Shown: positions 8,444 through 16,813, numbered from the stretch's first letter. The stretch: 35,951 nt of DNA from Eubacteriales bacterium (GCA_029219885.1 JAQXUH010000070.1:1-35951), one strand, 5' to 3'. A program made the numbers and translations. Notes: generated by a model not told the origin, from the letters alone.

Positions 8444-9685
8444 TTAAAGATAGTTGTACGGATTAACTCTGTTACCGTTTACACGAACCTCGAAATGACA
8501 ATGAGGTCCTGTAGAGTTACCTGAAGAACCGCTCTTTGCTATAACCTGTCCTCGTGATACTGTCTGTCCTACGCTGACATTAATTGAGCTGTTGTGAGCA
8601 TAGAGAGTAGACAGACCGTTGCCGTGGTCAATCATAACATAATTGCCGTAGCTGTAGGTCAGATGCTGAACAAGAATAACCTTGCCTGACGCAGCCGCAT
8701 AGATGTTTGAGCCTGACGGTACAGGGAAATCTATACCGCCGTGGTAAGCACCTGATGAATAGTTAGGATAGCCTGCGGAAACTCGTCTTGAATCGGTAGG
8801 ATAGCCTAAAGCACCCGAGCCGTTACCTGTTGAGCCTGATATTGAGCCGTCGCCGCCTGATGCAGCAATAGCCGCAGCTCTGATTTGATTTTCAACCTCT
8901 TGAAGCTGTGCCTGGTTAGTTTCAATAAGCTCCATATATTCTGAGGTTTGAGAGGAAAGCTTCTGCATCAATGCGTTGCATTCTGCAACCTCTGAGTCAA
9001 GCTCACTCTTTGAAGAATCAATTTCGTTAATACTGTTTTGAAGCTCCTGCTTGTCCTCTTCAAGGGACTGCTTGTCATCGTTAAGCTCGTTACGCTTAAT
9101 TTCAAGCTCCTGCTTCTGTGCCTCGATTTCCTCCATTTTTGTCATAAGCTCATCAAGAATTGCACTGTCCTGCTCGGAAACAGACTTAATCATCTGTGCC
9201 CTTGTGAGCATAGCACTCATATCAGGACAAGTGAGAAGAACCTCAAGAGTGGAGGCAGAGCCTGAAACATACATAGCTCTGAGACGCTGGCAGTAGATGT
9301 TATATGTTTCATCAAATTCTGCCTGCTTTTTATCTATTTCAGCCTGAGCCTGAAGAATCTCATTTTCTGTTTTAGTAATCTTTTCGGATACTGCATTAAT
9401 CTCCGACTGCAAAGCAGCCTTGTCATCTTCAAGAGCATCAATTTTATCCTGAAGCAAATTTATTTTTGACTGCAAAGCACTGAGATATTCCTCTGTATCC
9501 TTTTTTTGTGATGCAAGCTCGTCAATCTTGCTTTGAGCACTGTTGATTTGACTTTGTATCTTTTCTTTCTCACTTTTAAGCTCCGACGTGGTTTTCGCCT
9601 GAGCAGTCATACCGAATGAGAAAGATGTAATTATAAGGGCAAAGCTCATAAGCAGGGACAAAAGCTTAGTAAATTTAGATGCCAC
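8444..9685 (-). CDS. Secreted coiled-coil M23 peptidase (FtsEX-linked, copy 3)
   Basis: 413 aa from a GTG start at 9683-9685, overlapping the ftsX stop by 11 bases, with GGAAGG 11 bases upstream. Signal peptide (MASKFTKLLSLLMSFALII, ends near AQA-KTT), continuous coiled coils to about residue 265 with YCQRLRAMYVSG, a short Gly/Ser linker, then an M23 domain with HGGIDF, STLYAHNSS and GPHCHFEV. It is the copy directly coupled to ftsX, so it is the best candidate for the primary FtsEX-activated hydrolase. The short Gly/Ser linker contrasts with the long linkers of copies 1 and 2. Confidence 0.92.
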   Translation of the reverse strand: MASKFTKLLSLLMSFALIITSFSFGMTAQAKTTSELKSEKEKIQSQINSAQSKIDELASQKKDTEEYLSALQSKINLLQDKIDALEDDKAALQSEINAVSEKITKTENEILQAQAEIDKKQAEFDETYNIYCQRLRAMYVSGSASTLEVLLTCPDMSAMLTRAQMIKSVSEQDSAILDELMTKMEEIEAQKQELEIKRNELNDDKQSLEEDKQELQNSINEIDSSKSELDSEVAECNALMQKLSSQTSEYMELIETNQAQLQEVENQIRAAAIAASGGDGSISGSTGNGSGALGYPTDSRRVSAGYPNYSSGAYHGGIDFPVPSGSNIYAAASGKVILVQHLTYSYGNYVMIDHGNGLSTLYAHNSSINVSVGQTVSRGQVIAKSGSSGNSTGPHCHFEVRVNGNRVNPYNYL

Positions 9686-10595
9686 TTATTTCACTGCCTT
9701 CCTTATTAAGGTATTTTCTCATAGTGATAAGAGAGCCGCCTACACCGCTGATAACGCCTACTGCAATGAAGATTCCAAGCATCGGCAGAGCGTAATCGGC
9801 AAAGGCAAGAGCCTTAAGTCCCAAGGACTCGATAAGGTCCTTAAACTCTGTAACTGCAAGCTCATAAAGTCCCCAAACAAGACCTAAACTTATTACGCCG
9901 GATGTTATACCAAGTATAATACCCTCAACTACGAATGGCAGACGCACAAAGGAATTTGTAGCACCTACCGACTTCATAATGCTTATTTCAAGTCGTCTTG
10001 AGTAAACTGTAAGCTTGATTGTGTTTGAAATAATAAACAGAGAAATAAGGAACAAAACAGAAATTATAACTATTGCAATAACAGAAATTCCCTGTCTGAT
10101 AGCTACAAGCTTCTGTGCAAGGTTTTTATTTTCTCTGATTGTGTCAACGTGGTCGAGAGCCTTAAGCTTCTCTACTGTTTGGTCGAACTGGTCAAGGTTT
10201 TCAACAGTTACCTTGTAGGCGTCGGGAAGAGGAATATCGCTGCTTATCTGTGTAAAGAATTCAGCCTGTGCATCCTCCATAGTTTCGAGCTGCTGTGCCC
10301 AAGCGTCCTCTTTCGGTACAAATTCGGTCATTTTAACGTTGCCGCAGTTTTTGATATTCTGGTCCATCTGTGCAATTTCTTCATCAGTAGTACCGTCGGC
10401 AACATAAACCATAATTACGTTTTCTTCTTCAATTCTGCCAAGGAGAGAGTCGATATTGAGGAATATCATAGACGCAGAGCCGATAAGAACAAGACAGCTC
10501 ATAAGTACGCAGATTGATGCAACTGACATCATTCTGTTTGTCCAGGTGTTCCTGAAGCCTTCCTTGATAAGATATTTTAAGCTTGAACCTGTCAT
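9675..10595 (-). CDS. ftsX: Cell-division ABC transporter permease FtsX
   Basis: 306 aa with the four-TM FtsX layout: TM1 near 20-45, an extracytoplasmic domain (about 46-165, with FVPKEDAWAQQL typical of the hydrolase-docking loop), then three C-terminal TMs. The cytoplasmic segment RRLEISIMKSVGATNSFVR is the family signature. FtsX passes ATP-driven shape changes in FtsE to coiled-coil murein hydrolases outside, and three such hydrolases follow. Its start overlaps the ftsE stop by one base (TAATG). Confidence 0.96.
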   Translation of the reverse strand: MTGSSLKYLIKEGFRNTWTNRMMSVASICVLMSCLVLIGSASMIFLNIDSLLGRIEEENVIMVYVADGTTDEEIAQMDQNIKNCGNVKMTEFVPKEDAWAQQLETMEDAQAEFFTQISSDIPLPDAYKVTVENLDQFDQTVEKLKALDHVDTIRENKNLAQKLVAIRQGISVIAIVIISVLFLISLFIISNTIKLTVYSRRLEISIMKSVGATNSFVRLPFVVEGIILGITSGVISLGLVWGLYELAVTEFKDLIESLGLKALAFADYALPMLGIFIAVGVISGVGGSLITMRKYLNKEGSEISGI

Positions 10596-11443
10596 TATTC
10601 CTCACCTCCCTGTGATGTGAGCTTGTCCTCTTTAGCATCATTGCTGTCGGAAACTACATCCTCAAGATTGTCGAAGATATCGTCAAGCTCAACCTTATCA
10701 ATAGCAACATCCTCTTCAAAGAAGAACATATCAGTATCCTCTTTAGGATTTTTGCCTGTAAAGCGTGCGTGGGTAGGGTCAGGTGTGTCGGAAACAACCT
10801 CGCCGTTTTTGATAACAATAACTCTCCTCTGGAAAGAACGAACAAGGTCGTGCTCGTGAGTTACCATTATAACAGTAGTGCCGGCATTATTAATCTTTGT
10901 AAGAAGTCCTACAATTTCGTGGCTCATTTCAGGGTCAACGTTACCGGTAGGCTCGTCGGCAATAATAACCTTAGGGTTATTAACAAGAGCTCTTGCAAGA
11001 GAAACTCTCTGCTGCTCACCGCCTGAAAGCTCATTAGGGTATGCTCTCGCCTTTTGGGAAAGACCTACAAGCTGGAGAATATAAGGAACTCTCTTTCTGA
11101 TTTCCTTTTCCTTTGCACCGATAACACGCATAGCAAACGCCACGTTATCGTAAACGCTCATTTTAGGAATAAGCCTGAAGTCCTGGAAAACGATACCCAT
11201 TTCACGTCTGTAATAAGGCACCATTTTCTTCTTCATAGTAGCAGAGGAATAGTCATTAAAAATAATTTCGCCCTCAGTAGGCTTTTCCTCGTGCATAATA
11301 AGCTTTAAAAATGTACTTTTACCTGCTCCCGAAGAGCCTACAACGAAAACGAACTCGCCGTCTTCTATCTTGATATTGACATTGGAAAGGGCATGAGTGC
11401 CGTTGCTGTCATATACCTTTGAAACATTTCTGAATTCAATCAC
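10595..11443 (-). CDS. ftsE: Cell-division ABC transporter ATPase FtsE, with an acidic C-terminal tail
   Basis: 282 aa from a GTG start at 11441-11443 with AGAGGT upstream. Walker A GSSGAGKST, signature LSGGEQQRVSLARAL, Walker B VIIADEPTGN and the H-loop VTHEHDL are all present, so the ATPase should be active. FtsE is usually about 228 aa; this one has about 50 extra C-terminal residues rich in Asp/Glu (from TDMFFFEEDVA onwards). FtsE and FtsX couple ATP hydrolysis to peptidoglycan hydrolase activation at the membrane. It is the first gene of the operon. Confidence 0.96.
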   Translation of the reverse strand: MIEFRNVSKVYDSNGTHALSNVNIKIEDGEFVFVVGSSGAGKSTFLKLIMHEEKPTEGEIIFNDYSSATMKKKMVPYYRREMGIVFQDFRLIPKMSVYDNVAFAMRVIGAKEKEIRKRVPYILQLVGLSQKARAYPNELSGGEQQRVSLARALVNNPKVIIADEPTGNVDPEMSHEIVGLLTKINNAGTTVIMVTHEHDLVRSFQRRVIVIKNGEVVSDTPDPTHARFTGKNPKEDTDMFFFEEDVAIDKVELDDIFDNLEDVVSDSNDAKEDKLTSQGGEE

Positions 11444-11518
11444 AATTCTTACCTCTTAAATCAATATGAATTATTGGAGTATCTTAACGATACCCACACT
11501 TCCACATATACATCTACT

Positions 11519-11547
11519 ATAATATAACAAGTTATAGGATAAATCAA
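11519..11547 (-). promoter_or_regulatory. SigA-type promoter of the ftsEX-M23 operon
   Basis: On the minus strand TTGATT (11542-11547), 17 bases, TATTAT (11519-11524). The start would be near 11510, giving a leader of about 70 bases that contains a small hairpin (GTATC/GATAC). The rest of the gap up to the next terminator at 11692 is AT-rich with no other signal. Confidence 0.65.
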
Positions 11548-11691
11548 GTTTTTTCTGTAACTGTTTTGTAAACTACGGCAAAAAAATGCTGAAAATTTGT
11601 GGTTTAATTAGCTTTTATTACTATATTTTGTAGATTTTCGCAATTAAAACATTACAAAAGTATAAAAATTAATTTTTAAAAAAATAAAAAA

Positions 11692-11713
11692 GGAGCAGTT
11701 TAGCACCTGCTCC
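11692..11713 (-). terminator. Intrinsic terminator of the 3D-domain protein gene
   Basis: A 7-bp stem (GGAGCAG/CTGCTCC) with an 8-base loop, followed on the minus strand by a T-rich run (TTTTTTATTTTTTT). It lies 15 bases past the stop codon. Confidence 0.88.
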
Positions 11714-11727
11714 CGAAATTATTTTTC

Positions 11728-12960
11728 TTACCAACCTAATCTTATAATCGTAAGCTTACAGCTTCCTGTACCATAGCGATAGCAGGCACTGTGTCCCTCA
11801 GGAGTAAAGATATCTACTCTGCCTACCTGAGAAAGTCCTGAACCGCCTCTGTCAACAACAGTATAGTTAGTACCGTCGATATTGACAACTGAGCCTAAAG
11901 GAAGCCAGTTGCAAGCGATATAATAAGGATTTTTCATACCGTTGCTTACTTTTTTACCGCTGGCTGTTTTTCCGGTACCTGAACCGCATCTTCCGCAGGC
12001 ACAGTAGTGGGTATATCTTCCCGTAATTTCCTGACCTACAGTAAAGCCGTTCTTTTTCTTAACGCCGTTTGATTTAACGTTAGTTGTACCGGAGGTCTTC
12101 TTTGAGCCTACCTTAACAACCTTATTCTTTGCAGCTTTAACAGTTTCTCTTGAAACCTCTGTTTTCTTAGTTGCCTTGCCGTTTACGTATTTTACTTCAT
12201 AGGTAACGTCGGCAGTACCGCTTTTTCCCTTTGAAACTACTGTCTCAATTCCTTTATAAGCAGAAGAATCTTTTTTAGTAGTAGTTTTTGGCTTAACCTT
12301 CTCGGTTACAGTCTGCTCCTTGAAGCTTACTCTGTAAACCTTGACAGTCATATTCTCTCTGATTTTAGTCTTAAGCGACGGAGAGGTGTAGTCGTCCTCG
12401 CCCAGAGTAATATTCATTGCCTTGAGAAGATTTGCAACTGTTCCATTGATAACTGCGAACTTAATTTTGTCGCCGTCGACGGAAACAGTAACGCTGTCCG
12501 GATTAGTAATCTTAATTATCATTCCGTCGGCAACTGCTGCGGACAGCGGATAGCTGACGTATTTTGCTTTTTCGTAATCAACGCCTATTTCGTTAAGAGC
12601 GTCTTTTACATTGTCTGCATAAACCTTAAAAGGTCTGATTGCGTCGCCGTACTCAACATTGACAGTCTTAAGACTGCTTACACGAATTTCTCCGCCTTTG
12701 CCGCCTTTGAAGTCTGTAACGTCAAGCTTGTCACTGCTTTTGAGCTTTACATTTGCTTGTGACAGGATTTCGACTGGTTCCGTCTCATTAGTCGTAATTG
12801 TGAAAGTGCTGTCATCTACGGTTATAGACACATTGTAGCTTGCTGCAAGCTGCGCAAATGCTGTTGTAGCACATACCGCAATAATGACAACGAAGGCAAT
12901 TACTGCCGTTACGATTGAGCGACTGATGTTTTTCAATCCTCCGGCTGCTGATTGGTTCAT
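11728..12960 (-). CDS. Cell-wall protein with ubiquitin-like/G5 region and C-terminal 3D domain (YabE/Rpf-like)
   Basis: 410 aa from the ATG at 12960, which has AGGAG 8 bases upstream; the in-frame ATG 30 bases earlier lacks an RBS. An N-terminal TM/signal (about 13-37) is followed by two DUF348-like modules (about 45-200) and a G5-like region with a Thr/Lys stretch (EKVKPKTTTKKDSSAYKGIE). The C-terminal 3D domain runs from about 315 (GRYTHYCACGRCGSGTGKTA to the end). Acidic residues remain in YTVVDRGG and RVDIF; the first aspartate of the three-Asp motif is not obvious (IACNWLPLGS). Proteins of this layout are secreted and cut or bind peptidoglycan, often linked to resuscitation or germination. 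It is monocistronic, with its own promoter, structured leader and terminator. Confidence 0.88.
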   Translation of the reverse strand: MNQSAAGGLKNISRSIVTAVIAFVVIIAVCATTAFAQLAASYNVSITVDDSTFTITTNETEPVEILSQANVKLKSSDKLDVTDFKGGKGGEIRVSSLKTVNVEYGDAIRPFKVYADNVKDALNEIGVDYEKAKYVSYPLSAAVADGMIIKITNPDSVTVSVDGDKIKFAVINGTVANLLKAMNITLGEDDYTSPSLKTKIRENMTVKVYRVSFKEQTVTEKVKPKTTTKKDSSAYKGIETVVSKGKSGTADVTYEVKYVNGKATKKTEVSRETVKAAKNKVVKVGSKKTSGTTNVKSNGVKKKNGFTVGQEITGRYTHYCACGRCGSGTGKTASGKKVSNGMKNPYYIACNWLPLGSVVNIDGTNYTVVDRGGSGLSQVGRVDIFTPEGHSACYRYGTGSCKLTIIRLGW

Positions 12961-12988
12961 ATCTAAATCTCCTTTGTTCTTCGGAAAC

Positions 12989-13074
12989 ATTAGGGTTTCA
13001 GCTTTGAAACATTGTTCCTAATATTGATGAGAAGTAATTTTTTCCTCATCAAGCAGAATTTAGTCTTTCTGCTT
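12989..13074 (-). promoter_or_regulatory. Structured 5' leader of the 3D-domain gene (three hairpins)
   Basis: Between the promoter and the gene the transcript folds into three consecutive stems: AAGCAGAA/TTCTGCTT (13051-13058 with 13067-13074), TGATGAG/CTCATCA (13025-13031 with 13045-13051), and ATTAGG/CCTAAT (12989-12994 with 13017-13022), which encloses GTTTCA/TGAAAC. The first two stems share base 13051. None matches the c-di-AMP (ydaO) or c-di-GMP consensus as I know them. It could be an undescribed regulatory RNA element or simply a stable leader. Confidence 0.5.
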
Positions 13075-13103
13075 TACCGTTAGTATTTCCCCGAGCGATA
13101 GTC

Positions 13104-13132
13104 ATTATAGTTACAAGTGCATAATGTGTCAA
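13104..13132 (-). promoter_or_regulatory. Consensus SigA promoter of the 3D-domain gene
   Basis: On the minus strand TTGACA (13127-13132), exactly 17 bases, TATAAT (13104-13109): both hexamers are perfect. The start should fall near 13097, giving a leader of about 135 bases. Confidence 0.88.
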
Positions 13133-13543
13133 TAATTTTGGGTATCTGTTTTTGTCTATTTTGCACAAACGAGTTTTTTTCAATCCGCTTTGTAACCAAA
13201 GTGAACACAACATCTTGTGGTTATAAAATTTAACGTTTTAATGTGATAAAGTGTATTTTTGTTAAATCGTTAGAAAAGGGTTAAAAAAATCTTACAATTT
13301 GTAACTTTTTTATTTTCATTTTTTTCAAAATACAACATCTTGTTGTTTTCTTTCGTTTTTACCATTTTTGTTACGATATACATACATTGTTTATTTACTG
13401 AACTGTTTTGATTTTGAACATTTATTTTCTTGATTTTTGTGAGCGTTTTTATACATTTTGCGTTAAAAATCACCATTTTGCTTATTATATATTATAATAT
13501 ATAATATATATTTAAAACTATTATATATGACGCAAAAAAAGAA
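13133..13543. other. AT-rich intergenic region without a convincing gene
   Basis: About 400 bases with no supported coding frame. It contains two copies of the 12-mer ACAACATCTTGT (13207-13218 and 13332-13343); the first is extended to the 14-base near-palindrome CACAACATCTTGTG. There is also a small hairpin CTTTG/CAAAG (about 13189-13202) and an almost pure A/T tract at about 13480-13528. Longer open frames here lack an RBS. Confidence 0.5.
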
Positions 13544-13563
13544 GCTCTCCAAAATCGGAGAGC
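13544..13563 (-). terminator. Intrinsic terminator of the five-gene envelope operon
   Basis: A 7-bp stem GCTCTCC/GGAGAGC with a 6-base loop, followed on the minus strand by TTCTTTTTTT. It lies 15 bases beyond the stop of the last gene of the operon (13578). Confidence 0.88.
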
Positions 13564-13577
13564 CTCACGCTGTAATT

Positions 13578-14402
13578 TCAGTATTTATAATCTTGTTTTC
13601 TCTTTTTAAAGACTGCCACGTTGGCACAGATTGATAACGCCGCAATAATAAAGCCTGCTATCATCATAAACACAAATACGCTTTTGAAAACGTTGCCTAC
13701 CGCCTGTGCATAAATCAGCGGATAAATATTCGGCGAGCGTCCTAATTTCAAAATCAGGCACATTGCACCTGTAAATATAAGAGTTATTCCCTCTGCGGTA
13801 AATGCCGAAAATACTCTCAACATAACATCGCTCGGCCTCTTGTAAAGCAGGAAAATTAATACAACCGGAAGTATCATCATAAGAAAGCTTACCGACACAA
13901 TGCTTTCATAATTATCATTGAAATTATATATGAACGCTGCAAGTCCGTCGGTATTCTTAAGTCCATAGCAGTCGGCGTAAATTTTTGCCGCCTCGTCTGC
14001 CGTGTTGTGAACAAGCTTTTTGTCATACTTTATGGAGTTGCCATCAAGATATTCGGTACAAAGCTGTTCAAATTTCTCGATTGTATCTTTAGTATAAAGA
14101 GTCGTATCGTGGCCGTCAAACAATCTCCTGACAGGAGAATCAGATGTAATTTCAGAAAAATTGCTTACCGCCTCAAAGGCTCTTACAGGTATTGAGCTTT
14201 TAACTGCCAAAGCCTCTATCCTGTCATCGAAATTTTTCTTGCACTGAGCCATTACCTTGTCAGAGGTAAGATGCTTTTGCATATAGCTTTCCGAGCAGAG
14301 AGTAGTTTTAACCGCAGTGGCAGAGGCACAAAGGCACCCGCCTGCCGCTATAATTACTATGCAGATTACGGAAAGAATTTTTCTTGTAGCTTTAAGTGAC
14401 AT
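13578..14402 (-). CDS. Four-TM membrane protein of unknown function (paralogue of 15932-16813)
   Basis: 274 aa. An N-terminal TM/signal anchor (about 8-30) is followed by an extracytoplasmic domain of about 140 residues and three TM segments (about 168-188, 200-222, 236-262), ending in a short basic tail (KKRKQD). The same layout and similar local motifs occur in the 293-aa protein at the other end of the operon: both have a predicted helical ectodomain with a DR/KLE-A pattern and then an LF/LY-G segment. I take the two as diverged paralogues. I do not recognise the family. The gene starts two bases after the stop of the sortase-like gene and ends at a terminator, so it is the last gene of the operon. 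Confidence 0.75.
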   Translation of the reverse strand: MSLKATRKILSVICIVIIAAGGCLCASATAVKTTLCSESYMQKHLTSDKVMAQCKKNFDDRIEALAVKSSIPVRAFEAVSNFSEITSDSPVRRLFDGHDTTLYTKDTIEKFEQLCTEYLDGNSIKYDKKLVHNTADEAAKIYADCYGLKNTDGLAAFIYNFNDNYESIVSVSFLMMILPVVLIFLLYKRPSDVMLRVFSAFTAEGITLIFTGAMCLILKLGRSPNIYPLIYAQAVGNVFKSVFVFMMIAGFIIAALSICANVAVFKKRKQDYKY

Positions 14403-14404
14403 AA

Positions 14405-15037
14405 CTATCCCTCCGTAACCTTACTGCCTGATATCATTTTGCAGACGCAGACAAAATATTCGTTGCTTATTCCGGGACCTACGCTGTTATCAGTAAAGAG
14501 AACAACAGCATTGCCAATACCCTCTCCGCAGCGTTTCAGCTGAGAATAATTTGATACAGTCATAGTATCTACAACCTCATAATCATATACGGAATAAAAG
14601 GTTGTAACAGTAACTGTATCCCCTTTTGCAAGCATTTTGAGCATACTGCTGTCATTTTTATAAATCTCTGCAAAAGACCTGCGTGTTTCGCCGATAAAAG
14701 CATCGTTTACGATATTAAGCTTTCCGCAGGCATTGACCTCGTTGGCATTATAAATAACGGGAAAGCTTGTATTTTCAATAGAAATATCGCCGATAATCGT
14801 ATTGTCGGAAACACAGCCGGCAATATCCCCTCTTTTTATGGTTTCGCCGAAATCGCCTTGAAATTCAGATGGCTCCTTGATTTCCTCTTTCTGATAATCG
14901 GCAAGGCTTACTGTTCTGTCCGTAAACGGAAAATCAATATTTGCAAGAACAGCACAAAACACAGCACTCAGCACTACGGCAACAATTACAGGAATAAGAG
15001 CAGAATATTTAATTAATCTCTTTTCGTCGTGATTCAT
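14405..15037 (-). CDS. Membrane-anchored sortase-fold protein without the catalytic residues
   Basis: 210 aa with one N-terminal TM (about 11-33). From about 80 to 205 the pattern follows class C/D/E sortases: GDISIENTSFPVIY, then FIGETRRSFAEI where sortases have an aGHR...F..L segment, then LAKGDTVTV, YDYEVVDTMTVSNYSQL, and VVLFTDNS where sortases have LTLxTC, then EYFVCVCK where they have R-x-V-x-A. The catalytic His, Cys and Arg positions are Glu117, Asp183 and Glu193 by this reading. Transpeptidase activity is therefore not expected; a scaffold or binding role is inferred. It sits between a soluble protein of unknown function and a four-TM protein in a five-gene operon. The fold is assigned by eye and needs structure prediction. 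Confidence 0.6.
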   Translation of the reverse strand: MNHDEKRLIKYSALIPVIVAVVLSAVFCAVLANIDFPFTDRTVSLADYQKEEIKEPSEFQGDFGETIKRGDIAGCVSDNTIIGDISIENTSFPVIYNANEVNACGKLNIVNDAFIGETRRSFAEIYKNDSSMLKMLAKGDTVTVTTFYSVYDYEVVDTMTVSNYSQLKRCGEGIGNAVVLFTDNSVGPGISNEYFVCVCKMISGSKVTEG

Positions 15038-15064
15038 TATCCGAAAATCCTTATTTTAAACAAA

Positions 15065-15913
15065 TTAGTTGTTGATGTTTTGGGACTGAAGTGCACTGTC
15101 CATAAAGTTAGTCTTCTTTTTCTTAGGCTTATATGCAGGCGGATTAGCAAGCTTTTTGGTCAAGCCGTTTTTCTTAGCGGTAATCTTGTTAATCTCGTGA
15201 ACAGGGCCTGACATATAGTCGGACATATATTTGTCGGCAACCTCCATCATAGCCTTGTCATTTTTCATTTCACCGAGAATTGTTACGCCGATAATATCCT
15301 GCACCTCGTTAGTGCCGTCCTCGTAAACCTCGTTGAGCATTTTGAAAAGCTTCTTTCTCTCTGTTTCGGTGCCGTTTGCAATAATATCAAGAACCTTTGG
15401 AGTACCTACTTCAGCAAAGAATGTTTCAGGAAGAAACTCGTCATACTTTGCAATATTAGCCTTGATAGCATTCTTTGTTTCAGGATAAAGAGTGCCGAAA
15501 CGGTTAGCAAGAGAATCAGTATCATAACTGATTACGCCGTTCTTTGCCTTTGTTCTTGAAACTGCCTTTGGCATCTTAACCTTATCAAGGTCAACCTTCT
15601 TTTTCTTTTTAAAGAGAGAATTGATTTCATCTTCAATTTCGTTGGCAAGAGATTTTGCATCTCTGTCATTATAGGTTTCGGCATCAAAAAGGCTGCGTGA
15701 GACAGTTTTAAAGCACTCCTCGCCGCCGTCATAATTATATGCACAATCAAAAGCCATAGTATTGTTTGAGCCGTCAAACACTACTCTGTACGCACCCTTT
15801 TCGCCTGAAAAGGTAATGCTTGTTTCGCTGTTTTTTTCCTTACTGAAGCCCAACTCCTCATTAACTGATGAAAGCTGTTTTTCAACAAGGCTGAATACTT
15901 CTGCTATTTCCAT
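15065..15913 (-). CDS. Conserved-looking soluble protein of unknown function
   Basis: 282 aa, no signal peptide or TM, rich in Lys/Glu/Asp, so probably cytoplasmic. The N-terminal 100 residues look like an alpha/beta module (EVFSLVEKQLSS, then ITFSGEKGAYRVVFDGSN). A basic linker (LFKKKKKVDLDKVKMPKAV) precedes a mostly helical C-terminal half (ETKNAIKANIAKYDEFLPET, then FKMLNEVYEDGTNEVQDII) and a Lys-rich tail. I do not recognise the family. It is third in the envelope operon, 18 bases after the first four-TM gene and 27 bases before the sortase-like gene, so a cytoplasmic partner for the membrane proteins is a reasonable inference. Confidence 0.65.
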   Translation of the reverse strand: MEIAEVFSLVEKQLSSVNEELGFSKEKNSETSITFSGEKGAYRVVFDGSNNTMAFDCAYNYDGGEECFKTVSRSLFDAETYNDRDAKSLANEIEDEINSLFKKKKKVDLDKVKMPKAVSRTKAKNGVISYDTDSLANRFGTLYPETKNAIKANIAKYDEFLPETFFAEVGTPKVLDIIANGTETERKKLFKMLNEVYEDGTNEVQDIIGVTILGEMKNDKAMMEVADKYMSDYMSGPVHEINKITAKKNGLTKKLANPPAYKPKKKKTNFMDSALQSQNINN

Positions 15914-15931
15914 ATTAAAATCTCCTATTTT

Positions 15932-16813
15932 TTAGATTAGATTATGTTCTATTTCATATTCCGTTTCGCTGTTTTTCAGCTTAAAGGAATAGTATTTATA
16001 ATTTGAAACGAATATTGTAATGCTGATTGCAATAAGCACAACACCTACAATAATTATTGTATTGGCGATTCTGCTCGTCGACTGCTCAATGGCAGAATTA
16101 TACGCGTCAATGTTTGTGAGCTTAATATTTGAAAGGTCAAACAGGAGCATTGTAGTGACGGGAATTGCCACACAAATTCCGCCTGCCGACATCAGCGACA
16201 TTGCACTGAAATTCAAGGAACGATGACGTCTTCCGCTTAAAAAGTAAACCGCAGTTCCTATTGCCGCTGACAGTATTGCGAGAATTACGGAAAGCTGAAC
16301 TGACCTGCCGAAAAAGACGGAAAAGGAATAAAAGTCCTGTGAATTAGTAATTTCATACACGCTGTTAAAGGCAGCCTTGACCTCGGAAATAATAGTTTTT
16401 ATTTCCTCTTGAGAAAGCTTTTCTGCCTTATTCTGCTTTGCGTTATAATCATCAAGAGCTCTTTTACAGTAAAGCTCAATATTCGTAGAATCGCTGACTG
16501 TTGCAGGACCGCCGCTGTAAAGTGTGTTAAGTGCTGTTGACTGAACCGATTTAAGAAAATCGTAGGAATACGCCTTTTTAATAGCCTCTCCCTCAAGTCC
16601 GTGACTTTCTGCAACATCCTCAAGCTTGTTATAAATATCAGCCGAAAGCTCCTGTGTCACTTGGTCGGAGACAAAATAATCGTTTGTGTACCTTTTGTTG
16701 GCAGACGTAAGAGAAAAGACAGAGAAAATACAGCAGCCTGCGATTGTAAAGGCAAGAGCAACCGAAAGTGCATAACAAAGAAATCGGCTGAAATAATAAT
16801 TTATCCTATTCAT
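15932..16813 (-). CDS. Four-TM membrane protein of unknown function (paralogue of 13578-14402)
   Basis: 293 aa from the ATG at 16813 (MNRINYYFSRFL), chosen because GGAG lies 9 bases upstream and it overlaps the stop of the small upstream gene by 8 bases; an in-frame ATG at 16837 lacks this. TM1 is at about 10-35, an extracytoplasmic helical domain spans about 36-165, and three C-terminal TM segments follow (about 172-193, 205-225, 252-275). The same topology and several aligned motifs occur in the last gene of the operon. No enzymatic motif is visible. Confidence 0.75.
   Translation of the reverse strand: MNRINYYFSRFLCYALSVALAFTIAGCCIFSVFSLTSANKRYTNDYFVSDQVTQELSADIYNKLEDVAESHGLEGEAIKKAYSYDFLKSVQSTALNTLYSGGPATVSDSTNIELYCKRALDDYNAKQNKAEKLSQEEIKTIISEVKAAFNSVYEITNSQDFYSFSVFFGRSVQLSVILAILSAAIGTAVYFLSGRRHRSLNFSAMSLMSAGGICVAIPVTTMLLFDLSNIKLTNIDAYNSAIEQSTSRIANTIIIVGVVLIAISITIFVSNYKYYSFKLKNSETEYEIEHNLI

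Noticed and set aside
12961-13100. Known riboswitch (c-di-AMP ydaO, c-di-GMP, purine) before the 3D-domain gene
   Set aside because: Stems are present but the conserved motif bases I know for these classes are not found; kept only as an unassigned structured leader.
13270-13476. 68-codon open frame on the minus strand in the AT-rich gap
   Set aside because: No ribosome site before its ATG, low-complexity Lys/Asn-rich product and no similarity to any family I know.
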